Shown piece by piece: positions 13,600-23,330 of a DNA stretch of 64,000 nucleotides; position 1 is the stretch's first letter, and each line of letters starts with the position of its first letter. The translations under genes were made by a program, and so were the position numbers. Origin of the DNA: Aptenodytes patagonicus (taxonomy: Eukaryota > Chordata > Aves > Sphenisciformes > Spheniscidae); the NCBI RefSeq assembly GCF_965638725.1, contig NC_134961.1, forward strand, positions 6,974,641 to 7,038,640, in the 5' to 3' direction. Below the pieces are notes generated by a model, which saw nothing but the letters and a program-made list of their open reading frames with translations, searched no databases and was not told where the DNA came from.

Positions 13600-13805
13600 C
13601 GGCTCCAGAGAGTTGTTTAATTTCCATAGTATATGAAGTCATAGTAGGTTTGAGATACCTCCAAAATATCACATTGCACTTCGTTAGCACGCACAGCCCT
13701 TTGCAGCCCCCAGTCCTGCGATTATAGCTCTGAAATGAGGGGAAATTGCAGAGAAGAGAACTGCCCCCTCCAACGGTGCCGGCAATGCAGGACACCAGCG
13801 CCCGC
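13600..13805 (-). terminator. Possible 3' UTR and poly(A) signal of the GPCR gene
   Basis: The nearest variant poly(A) signal on the minus strand is ATTAAA at 13621-13616, giving a 3' UTR of about 0.2 kb. Further TTTAAT motifs on the plus strand near 12.5 kb could serve a longer form. This is weak: it rests on one hexamer without a visible downstream element. Confidence 0.3.
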
Positions 13806-14891
13806 TCAGACCCTCGGGACCTCCGCTTCCGAAGCGGACCTGGACTTTCGCCTGCTGGTCAGGCTGCCCAGGACCGACTCCTCGCTGAAGGCCCCTTCGA
13901 AGGTCGACAGGATGGACTGGCGAAACTTCTCCTTGAAATCCGGCCCCGCAAATACGTACAGGATGGGGTTGATGCAGCTGTTGAAGAAGGCAAGGCTGGA
14001 AACCAAGGGGATCCCTATGTAAAGGGCCATTTTCATCTCATGACTGGAAGAGTTTTTGGATATTTCTAGCAAGGAGAAGACGTGATAGGGAAAATAACAG
14101 AGGAAAAACGAGACTGTGACAGCAATGATAATTCTGTATGGCTTCGCAGAGTTGGCTAGCTGCCGCCTTTTCAGCTTGACAGCAACGATGCTGTAGCAGA
14201 TGAGAATCACCGTGAAAGGGATGAGGAACCCCCATAAGAATCGTGTTATGATCATCGCTTTATGCCGCATCCTCCACAGCCTCCGCGTTGCCTCAGACGT
14301 GTAGTCGTCAGACAGTGCAAAATTATTATAGCAGCTGGTGATGTTCCTGGAACTGACCACAGTGTCCCGAAAGACGAGGTACGGGGAGCTGAGGAGGAGA
14401 GCCAGGACCCACGTGCCCAGTGCGATCCTGGCCGCCAGCTCCGGACTCCTGCGGTTGTGAGACCAGACGGGAAAGGCCACAGAAACGCAGCGGTCCATGC
14501 TGATGACCGTCAGGAGGAAGACGCTGGCGAACATGTTGAGGAACGCGATGGTGCTGTTCAGCTTGCACAGGAGCTTCCCGAACGGCCAGTGGAAGCCCAG
14601 GGCGGTGTAGGCGATGCTGAGGGGCAGGAAAAAGGTGAAGATGAAGTCAGCGATGGCCAGGTTGAGGAACCAGACGGAGTTCACCGTCTTCTTCATCTTG
14701 AAGCCTGCAATCCAGATGACGAGGCCGTTCCCTGTCACCCCCAGCAAACAGGCGATGCTGTACACCACCATGGAGAGGACGTGCATGCTCTTCTGGAGGC
14801 CGGAGTAGTAGTCGTGGGCAGTGGCGTTCTCAGACTGCACGGTGGGGGAACTGCCAGAGAAGGGTGAGGGGGAAGAAGAGACGCTCTCCAT
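13806..14891 (-). CDS. Chemerin/formyl-peptide-receptor-like class A GPCR
   Basis: An intact 361-residue seven-helix receptor. The N terminus carries the glycosylation site N22-A-T. Family landmarks are N55 (1.50), D82 (2.50), the C109-C187 disulfide pair, D133-R134-C135 in place of DRY, P268 (6.50) and NPILY at 308-312. The tail is rich in serine and basic residues, as expected for arrestin and kinase regulation. The SSPYLVFRDT stretch in helix 4 and loop 2 and the DRC motif resemble CMKLR1 and GPR1 most closely, then FPRs, so a chemoattractant or pro-resolving ligand is plausible. I chose the ATG at 14891 because an acceptor (TTTCAG|G, 14911-14910) lies 18 nt upstream, so the longer frame opening at 14927 runs through intron. 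Unusually, the toggle-switch position 6.48 is Tyr266, not Trp. The exact orthologue is uncertain. Confidence 0.88.
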   Translation of the reverse strand: MESVSSSPSPFSGSSPTVQSENATAHDYYSGLQKSMHVLSMVVYSIACLLGVTGNGLVIWIAGFKMKKTVNSVWFLNLAIADFIFTFFLPLSIAYTALGFHWPFGKLLCKLNSTIAFLNMFASVFLLTVISMDRCVSVAFPVWSHNRRSPELAARIALGTWVLALLLSSPYLVFRDTVVSSRNITSCYNNFALSDDYTSEATRRLWRMRHKAMIITRFLWGFLIPFTVILICYSIVAVKLKRRQLANSAKPYRIIIAVTVSFFLCYFPYHVFSLLEISKNSSSHEMKMALYIGIPLVSSLAFFNSCINPILYVFAGPDFKEKFRQSILSTFEGAFSEESVLGSLTSRRKSRSASEAEVPRV

Positions 14892-15304
14892 CACCAGCAA
14901 GCCGGGGTCCTGAAATCGTAACAGCACACGCCGCCATTATCTGCGGCTCCTACGGCTCAAGAGGGGCGAAAATCTTTGCTAGCAACTGTACACAAAATGT
15001 ATATGCAAAGCCAGATTCTATAACTTAATATAAAATTAATATAAAGTCCTTCTCTATAGCATCTGCACGTCACAGAAACCACCGCGACCAGAGAAACCGA
15101 CCCAGGTTTTGCTGTTGGTGTCGGTGCTGTCAGAACACCACCTCCATAAACGGCCTACGACAGCGATCCGACAGGGGCCAGGCAGCAGAACCGTGGAAAC
15201 CCAAACCCCACAGCTGCGACAAGTCCTCTTCGGATGACCGACGACAAATTAAAATAGCAAGACACATCTAGACTGGTAAAGATGAAGTTAAAAGGCTGTT
15301 CAAC

Positions 15305-15580
15305 ACGTACCTTCTAGGGAGGTGCATTCTAGTAGGCAGAACGGTACCCGAGGTGTACTCTGGTGTGACCGTCGGCCCTTTACCCACAAACCACCCTCCC
15401 GGCGAGCCCACGATTCGCCTCGCCCCTCCTGCTCGCCCCAGCACCCCGCCTCGGCAGGTGCCGGCAGGACTCACCGCCGCGCCGCGTTCCTTCGCCGCTC
15501 TGCCCGCAGCGGGTGGTCTGGCCTCCTGGCTGACTCCCCGTCGAGACGCTGCTCCTCTCCGGAGTGACTCACGCTGCCTC
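15305..15580 (-). promoter_or_regulatory. Possible 5' UTR exon(s) and promoter of the GPCR gene
   Basis: The GPCR coding exon starts at a splice acceptor, so at least one upstream exon must exist. Minus-strand donor candidates are CTAGAAG|GTACGT at about 15306 and two G|GTGAGT-type sites near 15473 and 15570. They lie at the edge of the CpG island shared with SHMT1. Which is used cannot be told from sequence; alternative first exons are common in chemoattractant receptors. Confidence 0.4.
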
Positions 15581-16160
15581 GTTCCATTTATCCCATGGCT
15601 TTGGGATCACGAGGAATTTAGTAGGATCCCTTATTCCCTAATCTTGTTCCTCAATTTGTGGTGCGTTGATTTAACCCCTGAAGCCCCGGCGGTCGCAGGC
15701 TCCCTGGGGCCAGCTGGCCAAGCCCGCCCGCTAGCCTGGATTTGAAGCAAGGAAGAAAACACGGCCCCTCTCCCCTCTCCCGCCTGCGCGACTCGTCCCC
15801 GTGTCCCCCCCCGAGGCAGCTTCCTTCCTCCCGAGCACCCGGACGCCCCGCCGGGCGCCGGGGCTGCCCTGCCACGCCGGGGGGGGGAACGGGGCAGGCT
15901 CTGCTCCCCGGGGCAGCGGTGCCACGCCGGTGCTGCCAGGCCATGCCGCGGCCTGGCACGCCTGCTCGCCTTGAGACATGCCTTCGGCCAGCAGCCCGGA
16001 CGGGGGGGGGGGGGGGGCTTGGGGGGTGGCTGGGAACGCTCCCCGCCCGGCGGGGGTGCAGGGCGGCGGGGGGCTCCCGTCCTCCGGCTCACGGGGGAGG
16101 CGGGAGGCGCCCCCGGATGGCGGGGCGCTGGCAGCGCACAGCAGGCGGGGCCGGGGCTGC

Positions 16161-16240
16161 GGGGTGACGGCAGCGGAGGGGTGACGGCAGCGGAGGGGTG
16201 ACGGCAGAGGGGTGACGGCAGCGGAGGGGTGACGGCAGCC
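16161..16240. repeat. 17-bp minisatellite with CRE-like halves, five copies
   Basis: Units begin at 16161, 16178, 16195, 16209 and 16226. The 17-bp unit is GGGGTGACGGCAGCGGA; the third copy lacks 3 bp and the last is cut short. Each unit carries TGACG, the half-site of a cAMP-response element. The array lies just upstream of the CCAAT and E-box cluster of the SHMT1 promoter, so copy number could affect promoter activity. That effect is inference. Confidence 0.88.
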
Positions 16241-16269
16241 ACCCGCCCCGGCCAAGGTCACTCGCGCCC

Positions 16270-16520
16270 CGGCAGCCACGTGCTGGCAGCGCCGCCAGCC
16301 CCGCCTCGGCGCGGGCCAATTAGGATGCGGGGAGGTGGAAGGGCGCGGCGCTGATTGGCCCAGACATTTCCGCAGCGAGTTCCCTCCGCCGGCCTACCGG
16401 GGCGGAGCGAGGCGCTGATTGGTCGAGGCGCGAAGGGGCGTGTCTGAGCCGTCTACGCTAGGCGCGCGGGCTCCGGCGCGGCGGCGGAGCGGGACCGGGC
16501 TGCGGTGCGGCGGGCGGGTA
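16270..16520 (+). promoter_or_regulatory. SHMT1: SHMT1 promoter and probable non-coding exon 1
   Basis: A CpG-dense segment without a TATA box holds an E-box CACGTG (16277-16282), a CCAAT box (16316-16320) and two inverted CCAAT boxes, ATTGG, at 16354-16358 and 16418-16422. The two inverted boxes sit in exact copies of GGCGCTGATTGG (16347-16358 and 16411-16422). GC boxes follow. The first exon probably lies near 16440-16517 with a donor at 16518 (or at 16611) and splices to the acceptor before 18028, 23 nt upstream of the start codon. NF-Y and MYC/USF control would fit a proliferation-linked folate enzyme; the exon 1 limits are inference. Confidence 0.65.
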
Positions 16521-18050
16521 GGGGCCGTGCGGGGCCCGGGCCGGGACAGGGGGTGCGGGGCGGGGCGGGGCGGGGAGGGGCTGCGCGGGAGCAGGGCACG
16601 CCGCTGCGGGGTGAGAGCCGGGCAGGCAGCGCCGTTCCCCGCCGCCGGTGTCGGGGCAGGGGGAGCGCGTCAGCGGGAGGCTCTCAGGGACGTGGGAGGT
16701 GATGGAGCCGGGATGTGGGGGGCGTGCAGAGCCAGGTGGGGATGGAGCCTCGGGGCTGGGGTTCATCCCCGCAGCAGGTGAACTGCCAGGGCCGGACCGG
16801 TGTCCCACCACGAGGGTGGAAATGGGGGGGTGTCTCATCCTGGGTGGGGAACGGGGAGCTCTGCCCCCCCCCCCCCCGAGCCTTCTGCAGGTCTGCCGAA
16901 AGCGCTGGGTGCGAGTACCGCTGCAGCCTGTGCTGGAGGGACGCACTAGACCCAGCTGTCCCGCCCAAAGCCTCCCTGCCCTTTCCCTTGCAGCCCTTTC
17001 CCCAGCCCACCCCAGCTTTTCTGACAGAGGGGATTCCCTCCCTGCCAACGAGGCCCCGGGCTCGGGGAGGAGGGTGGCCGAGCGTCCCTGCCCAGCGAGG
17101 GCAGCGCGCAGCAGGCCCACCCTGAACGGACTTCAGCAGCTTGGCACAAGCAAGCTAAGTGCGATTGCTTAATAACCTGCTCACGGCCCTTCGCTGGCCT
17201 TGCAGGGTTAATGGGTAAAAAGATGCATTGTTTTCAGCCAAGGCAGAAGCCGGGCTGTCACGCCTGCCCGGGAGCTCCTGCTGTGCATTATAATGCTAGC
17301 AGTGGTCGCACCGACGGGGCCGGAGGGCTGCTGCCAGGCCTGGGCATCACGCGTGCCGTGGAGTCAAGCCGAGGCAGAGCTGCTGCCTCTCGGGGCCCAG
17401 CTCCACAAGCCGTGCTTGCTTCGGTTAGGGCTTGGGGCAGGACTCCGACCTGCTGGGGGTTTGCCCTCATGGCTATGCACAAGGGAAAGCAGCCGAGAGG
17501 TTTAAGCGTGCCGGGGAATGCAACACGCATTAAAATTGAGGTCTGTGGGTATGAGCACTTCACTGCCCTTGAAATTAAGCAGCAGTTTTAATAAGATACC
17601 CTTGTGTCTGTGAGGGCATTTGCTAGCATCTCCTAGAAGCCCTAAGACTCGCGGATATACAGGAGCGAGAAGGAAAGGCATTGCTCGTGTTGCTGATCCG
17701 GTTTGGTCCGTGCGTGGGTTCACCGTGTCCCCAAGTGTCTGGCCAGGCGCTGCAGAGCTGGGTGGGGGGCCCCAGGCGGGGCGGTGATGGGAGAGTATCA
17801 GAAATGATCAAAGCACTATAACTAATGAACTGGTCTTAAATCAGTGGGGGGACCTTGACAGTTGTCGGTGTTTTCCTCACCCAGTGGGCCCCAGCCCGTG
17901 GCTGGTCCCTCTGTGTTTCCGGGGAAGATGTAGGATAGGAGCAGGCAGGGCGCAGGGACGCAGCGTGGAGGCACCCAGCCCCGCTGCCATCCCAGCCCAT
18001 CCCACAAACTCCCCTCTCCACTGGCAGGTGACCTCGGACCCAGCAGGAGG

Positions 18051-21000
18051 ATGGCAAACTCAACACCGGGCAACGGGGGCCTCCCCAGCGCGGAGCTCTG
18101 GGCCTCCCATAACAGGATGGTAGTGGAACCGCTCGACAGCAACGACCCGGAGGTGAGAGCCCCTTCCTGGCCCTTGCCCAGCAGCCGCTCCATTCATCCC
18201 CCAGACAGCCGTGGGGCTGCTGATCTCCTCGAGCCAGGGATGTGGCAGGGAAACGGTCCAAGGCTGAGCTGGTGGGACCCATCCAGCCTCCGTGCCTGCT
18301 CTGCCTGCAGGGAGAGGGGGAGAGGGAGGGCGTCCTCCAACCATCTGCAGATAGCATGGTCGTAACTTCGCATCTATTGCTTATACCCCTCTGTTTGAAG
18401 CTCTAATGTCCACACCAGAGCAGCAAGCCCACCAGGCCATGTGGCAGTTGCCCTTGACTCTCAAGCCCAAATGACAGTTGAATTATCTGGCAGCCTCCTG
18501 GCAGGTAGAAACCCAAAACATGGGCTGTGACCGGACATATGAACTGTTTGGGAGCAGCTGTACCAAGAAGGGATCTTGTCTCTCTTCTCCAGCACCTTCC
18601 CAGGCCCCTCTCCATGCCCTGTCCCCTCCGAGGGTGCATCCCCTGTGGTGGAGCATCCACGTCTCCATGCAGAGCCGGCACGGGTGAAGCTGTTTCTCTC
18701 CCCTCCAAAAGGTGCACAGCATCATCAAGAAGGAGAAGCAGCGGCAGAGGCTGGGGCTGGAGTTAATCGCGTCGGAGAACTTTGCGAGCCGAGCAGTCCT
18801 GGAGGCCCTGGGATCCTGCATGAACAACAAATACTCCGAGGGCTACCCAGGACAGAGGTACGGGGCTGGGGCTGAGTCCCACCCAACCCAAACCCTTGCA
18901 GGGAGGGAGAGAAACCACCCACGCTGCCAGACCTCACCTCTGGGAAGGAGGCGATGTCCTTGCGCTGGCAGTCACGCTCCTCCAGGGCAGGATCCGACCC
19001 TCTTGGCTTCTGTCCTTGGCCACGCATGGGACAATCTCAGCAGGGTCACGTCTGCTGCAGCTGCTCTCCCGGTGGCTGCCACAAACACGGCATCACCCCG
19101 TTTTCTCCCCAGCTTGGTCACAGGGACCGTTCTGAGCAATGAGTTTGGTTTTAACCCCTGTCCCGTCCTTTACCGGCAGGTACTACGGCGGGACGGAGTT
19201 CGTAGACGAGCTGGAAAGGCTCTGCCAGAAGCGAGCCCTGCAGGCGTACCGGCTCGACCCCCAGAAGTGGGGCGTCAACGTCCAGCCCTACTCAGGTAAT
19301 GGGGTGCTCAGGAGAGCCAGGCCAGTTGCGCTGGCCTCTGCGCGCCCCAGCACTCATAACCGGCCCGGTGTGCTCTCGCTGCAGGGTCACCCGCAAACTT
19401 TGCGGTGTACACGGCCCTGGTGGAGCCCCACGGCAGGATCATGGGGCTGGACCTGCCCGATGGGGGCCACCTCACCCACGGGTTCATGACGGACAAGAAG
19501 AAGATCTCTGCCACCTCTGTCTTCTTCGAGTCCATGCCCTACAAGGTACAGAGAGCTGCTCCAGCCGTCATAAGTGTTGGTGCCTCTTAGAGTTAAAAGT
19601 ACCGGCGTCAGGCTCCCGGCACCCCCTCCTGCAGGACGGTGCTGCAGCTGATCTTCACCCATACCAAGGTGGCTGAACCCTCCGCTTCCTCTCCCAGGTC
19701 AACCCCAAGACCGGTTACATCGACTACGACCGGCTGGAGGAGAATGCCCGCCTCTTCCACCCCAAGCTGATCATAGCAGGTAAGGATCAAACCCTTACCG
19801 ACCTCCGTGGTGACACACCCTGGGTGGGGGTGGCTCCCTGAAGCCAGTAGCGCCCTGGTAAGCCCGCGGGTGCTGCAGTGCCAGGAGGAGACCTCTACCA
19901 CATCCACGCTGGCAGGAGCTTGTGTGCTGTCCCCAGCTGGGCTGTCCCCATCACAGGGCTGGACGCAGGGCTGTCCCAGGGTCCTCGAGCATCTGCTCCT
20001 GTCCCCTCCACATCCCATCTCCCTGCAGGTGTCAGCTGCTACTCGCGCAACCTGGACTATGCCCGCATGCGGAAGATCGCCGATGCCAACGGTGCCTATC
20101 TCATGGCTGACATGGCCCACATCAGCGGGCTGGTGGCCGCTGGCGTGGTGCCCTCCCCCTTCGACCACTGCGACGTCGTCTCCACCACTACCCACAAGAC
20201 CTTGCGGGGCTGCAGGGCCGGCATGATCTTCTACCGCAAAGGTGCCTGACTTGGCCAGGGAGCCGGGAGAAACGCTCTCCCCAGGCCGGGGGCGCTGCAA
20301 GTTAAAGCTCCTTCCTACTCTAGCTGGGAAGGAGAGAGGGCAGGAAGGTCTGGGGCCTCCTGGGAGCACCTGGGGAGCTTACCAGGGCCAACCATGGCCC
20401 AAATTTGAAGAGGAATGACCACCATCCCTGCTCCGAGTGGCCAGGGGGTGAAAACAGCTCGTGGGAGAAGGGTGGCCGTGCTGCCTCATGAGCGACCCTG
20501 CCCTCCCCTCCTGCAGGCACCCGCAGCGTGGACCCCAAGACGGGCAAGGAAACACTCTACAACCTGGAGAGCCTCATCAACCAGGCGGTCTTCCCCGGGC
20601 TGCAGGGAGGCCCGCACAACCACGCCATTGCAGGTACGCATCCAGGCTGGCCGCCAGCTCCGGGATGGCAAAGGGAGCCGGCAAAGATGTCCTGGCCGGG
20701 CTCTGACCCCCAGCAGCGGTGCAGGGGGCTCCAGCTGCCCCGAGGGGCTCGCAGCCTGGAGAGAACGCGGCAAGGAGCAGCCAGCTTGATCCAGCATTGC
20801 CCGAGGGGCAGCCAGGCTTGTCCCATCCTGCCTTTTGGCTCACGGCAATGTTGCCAGCCTGGTTAGGGGAGAGGACTGTCCATCAGTTTGCTCAGCTTCC
20901 AGGATGACTTCTGCTGGTGGTGCCACACGTCCCCACCGGCTCTCCCAGTGGGAGCCCCCAAAAATTCACCCCGCTCTGCCTTCCTCCCCAGGGATCGCCG

Positions 21001-22495
21001 TGGCCCTGCGGCAGGCCATGACGCCCGAGTTCAAGGCCTATCAGCAGCAGGTGGTCGCGAACTGCAAGGCGCTCTCGACGGCGCTGATGGAGCTGGGCTA
21101 CGACATCATCACGGGTGAGGACAGGTTTCAGCGGCGGGATGGGGCTGACCCCTGCACGTGGCCCAGGTCCGAGCCAGGCCACGAGGGCGGCACGTGCACG
21201 GATGCGACAGGCAGGGCTCTGCCGTCGCAATTCCTCAGGACATCCGCAAAACTGTTTTGAAGCAGCCCCCCTTCCCAAGGGCAGGCATGCTTCTGCCCCC
21301 GGTGCAATCCCAAGCCTTTTTCGCTGAAGTCTCGTGTGGGAGCAGCGTTTACCCCCATCCCACGTCCCCCACCAAACCCTTCTCTTTGCAGGGGGCTCCG
21401 ACAACCACCTGATTCTGCTGGACCTGCGCAGCAGAGGCACGGACGGCGGCCGGGCCGAGCGGGTCCTGGAGGTCTGCTCCATCGCCTGCAACAAGAACAC
21501 GTGCCCTGGTGAGGGATCCCACGAGCTCTGCCGCGTCCTGCCCCGCATGCTGGGGATCTCCCGTGGCCTGTGCAGAGCTTCCTGCAGGGCTCCAAGCTCC
21601 TGGTCCACCCCGGGCACTTGGGAACCACGCCGAGTTGCCACACGTGGCAGTTTCGGTACCTGGTTTGGTCACGCGTGACTTGTTCTGGCGCAGGCGACGT
21701 CAGCGCCCTGCGCCCCAGCGGCCTGCGGTTCGGGACGCCGGCTCTCACCTCCCGCGGCTTCCGGCAGGACGACTTCCGCATGGTGGCTCAGTACATCCAC
21801 AGAGGTGAGGCTGGCGGGGTGCGTGCGGGGGCGAGTCTCGGCTCCAGCGGCAGCCCGGGGCCGCTCCTCCGGGCAAGGAGGCACAAGCTGGGTGGCTTCC
21901 CCAGCAGCTGGCGAGGGAGCGCACGCACGAGTGAGGAGTAACTGTCCCACCTGCACATCTGGATGTGGGAGAGGACATCTGGCCACAGCTGGCACCGGCC
22001 AAACCCTCCCCACAGCACAGGCAGCAGGCTGAAAGCCTGGATTAAAACTCTACCTTTCGCAGTCTTGTTCCACTTGTCCTCAGGGGTCCCACGCCGGTTT
22101 CCCGGCGCAGCGAGTCCCTCGCAGCCTTGCTCCTACCCTCCCACCTGTCTCGGGGAGCAGCCCCCGTGCTGCTGCGGGGTGTGCAGGGCTAAGCCCACAG
22201 CCCAGCCTCGCAGGCTGCCTGCGGCAGGGCTGGGAGAGCCGTGGGATGCGGCAGCTGCCCGCTGCGGGGGCAGGCAGAGGTGTTGCAGCCGCGAGGGCTG
22301 ACCGACGCGTCTCCCATCCTGGCAGGGATCGAGCTGACGCTGCGCGTGCAGAAGGACATGAGCCCTAAGGCCACGCTGAAGGAATTCAAGGAGAAACTGG
22401 AGGAGGAGAAATACCGAGGGGAGCTGAAGGCACTGAAGGAAGAAGTGGAGGCCTTCGCAGCGACCTTCCCGCTCCCGGGGCTGCCCGTCCTGTAA
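18051..22495 (+). CDS. SHMT1: Cytosolic serine hydroxymethyltransferase
   Basis: A PLP enzyme that converts serine and tetrahydrofolate to glycine and 5,10-methylene-THF, feeding thymidylate and methionine synthesis. The eleven coding exons are 18051-18152, 18712-18857, 19180-19295, 19385-19545, 19698-19779, 20029-20241, 20517-20633, 20992-21114, 21392-21508, 21694-21804 and 22326-22495. All have GT-AG borders and the summed frame is open for 485 codons (human 483). Lys259 in TTTHKTLRG forms the internal aldimine; H150 in [11 protein letters not shown] stacks on the cofactor; [10 protein letters not shown] and [10 protein letters not shown] are family signatures. It is the cytosolic paralogue: there is no mitochondrial leader, the N terminus is [10 protein letters not shown], and human SHMT1 has the same coding-exon count. 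Exon 1 is non-coding. The gene runs convergently into SMCR8. Confidence 0.97.
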
Positions 22496-23330
22496 GGGGA
22501 GGCACCCGCGCCCGCTCCCGGAGCCATGGAAGTACCCGGGACCACGGCACACTCGCACCCCCAGCCCGAGACCAACACCCCAGTGCCTTCTCCCAGCAAC
22601 CTCCCTGCTGGCACTGGCTGCGGTGCAGCAGTGGCTCCTTGTTTGGCTCTTACTCACCTCTCCCCTCCCATTTGGGGCACAAGACCCCCCTGAGCATGTC
22701 GTCCCCCCCCCCGCCAGGAAACCAGCCCTTTCACCACTCAGTGTTACGACTGGGACCCAGCACCAGGTAACCCTCAGCCTCGCAGCCAGGCCTGGGTTTG
22801 ATCCGGCTCTCGCTGGCTGTGGGAGCAGCAGACGAGGTTTAGGCAGGCCTGCCCACGGTCACCCAGACACCCCTGCCCACAGCGGCCAGGAAGGACGGGG
22901 GGGGGGGTCCGCCCCTGCAGCAGCCACCCGCCCGCAGCCAGGCGCTGTGCCCAGCGGCACAAGAGACTTCACAGCCGCTAAGACCCTCCCTGGTTTCTGC
23001 CTCGAGGATTCCCCTTTGTGCACGCAAGCCCGCTCTCCTCTCGTGCCTTCCAGCCTCCGCAGGCTTTGACAAGGCCATGCCTTGTCCCAAACCCACCGAG
23101 AACGGCCCTCCCGGGATCACCACCCCGTCCTAGCCCGCGTCTCCGGTATTTTCTCAGACCTCCGAGCGCAAAGCTTAGGTAGAACCATTTTTTAATAAGC
23201 ACGGTAAAATTAAGAATTTAACCACAATGTATGACAAGAATTATAAGCTTTAAAAAATACAACCAATTTTTTTTTTTTTTTGTATTTCAAAAATATCTGA
23301 ACCCAAATAAATAATTTTTTTTTTTTTTTA
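22496..23330 (+). terminator. SHMT1: SHMT1 3' UTR and candidate poly(A) signal
   Basis: I see no canonical hexamer in the GC-rich part of the 3' UTR. The first plus-strand AATAAA is at 23306-23311, inside an AT-rich island with a following T-rich run. This would put the transcript end near 23325 and give a 3' UTR of about 0.83 kb, overlapping the inferred SMCR8 end. Confidence 0.5.

Larger units (their letters stand above)
5340..13600. other. Intergenic stretch with no recognised gene
   Basis: I scanned the open frames and splice-like signals in both directions and recognised no coding exon, RNA gene or transposon. Base composition is moderate, not CpG-island-like except for a short GC-rich patch near 10.2-10.45 kb that holds a direct repeat and a CCAAT box. 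The rest contains simple A/T tracts (for example 7250-7275), a (GA)n run at 11031-11051 and a 19-bp tandem array at its right end. Conserved enhancers for the flanking genes could lie here, but nothing in the sequence alone shows them. Confidence 0.5.

Noticed and set aside
5340-13600. Hope of finding an additional gene, tRNA or transposon in the long left intergenic region
   Set aside because: No exon with paired splice sites and family likeness, no tRNA-type internal boxes, and no CR1-like, SINE-like or LTR-like pattern could be supported by eye.
14892-14927. In-frame ATG 12 codons upstream of the chosen GPCR start
   Set aside because: It lies before a good splice acceptor (TTTCAG|G), so this piece is probably intron.
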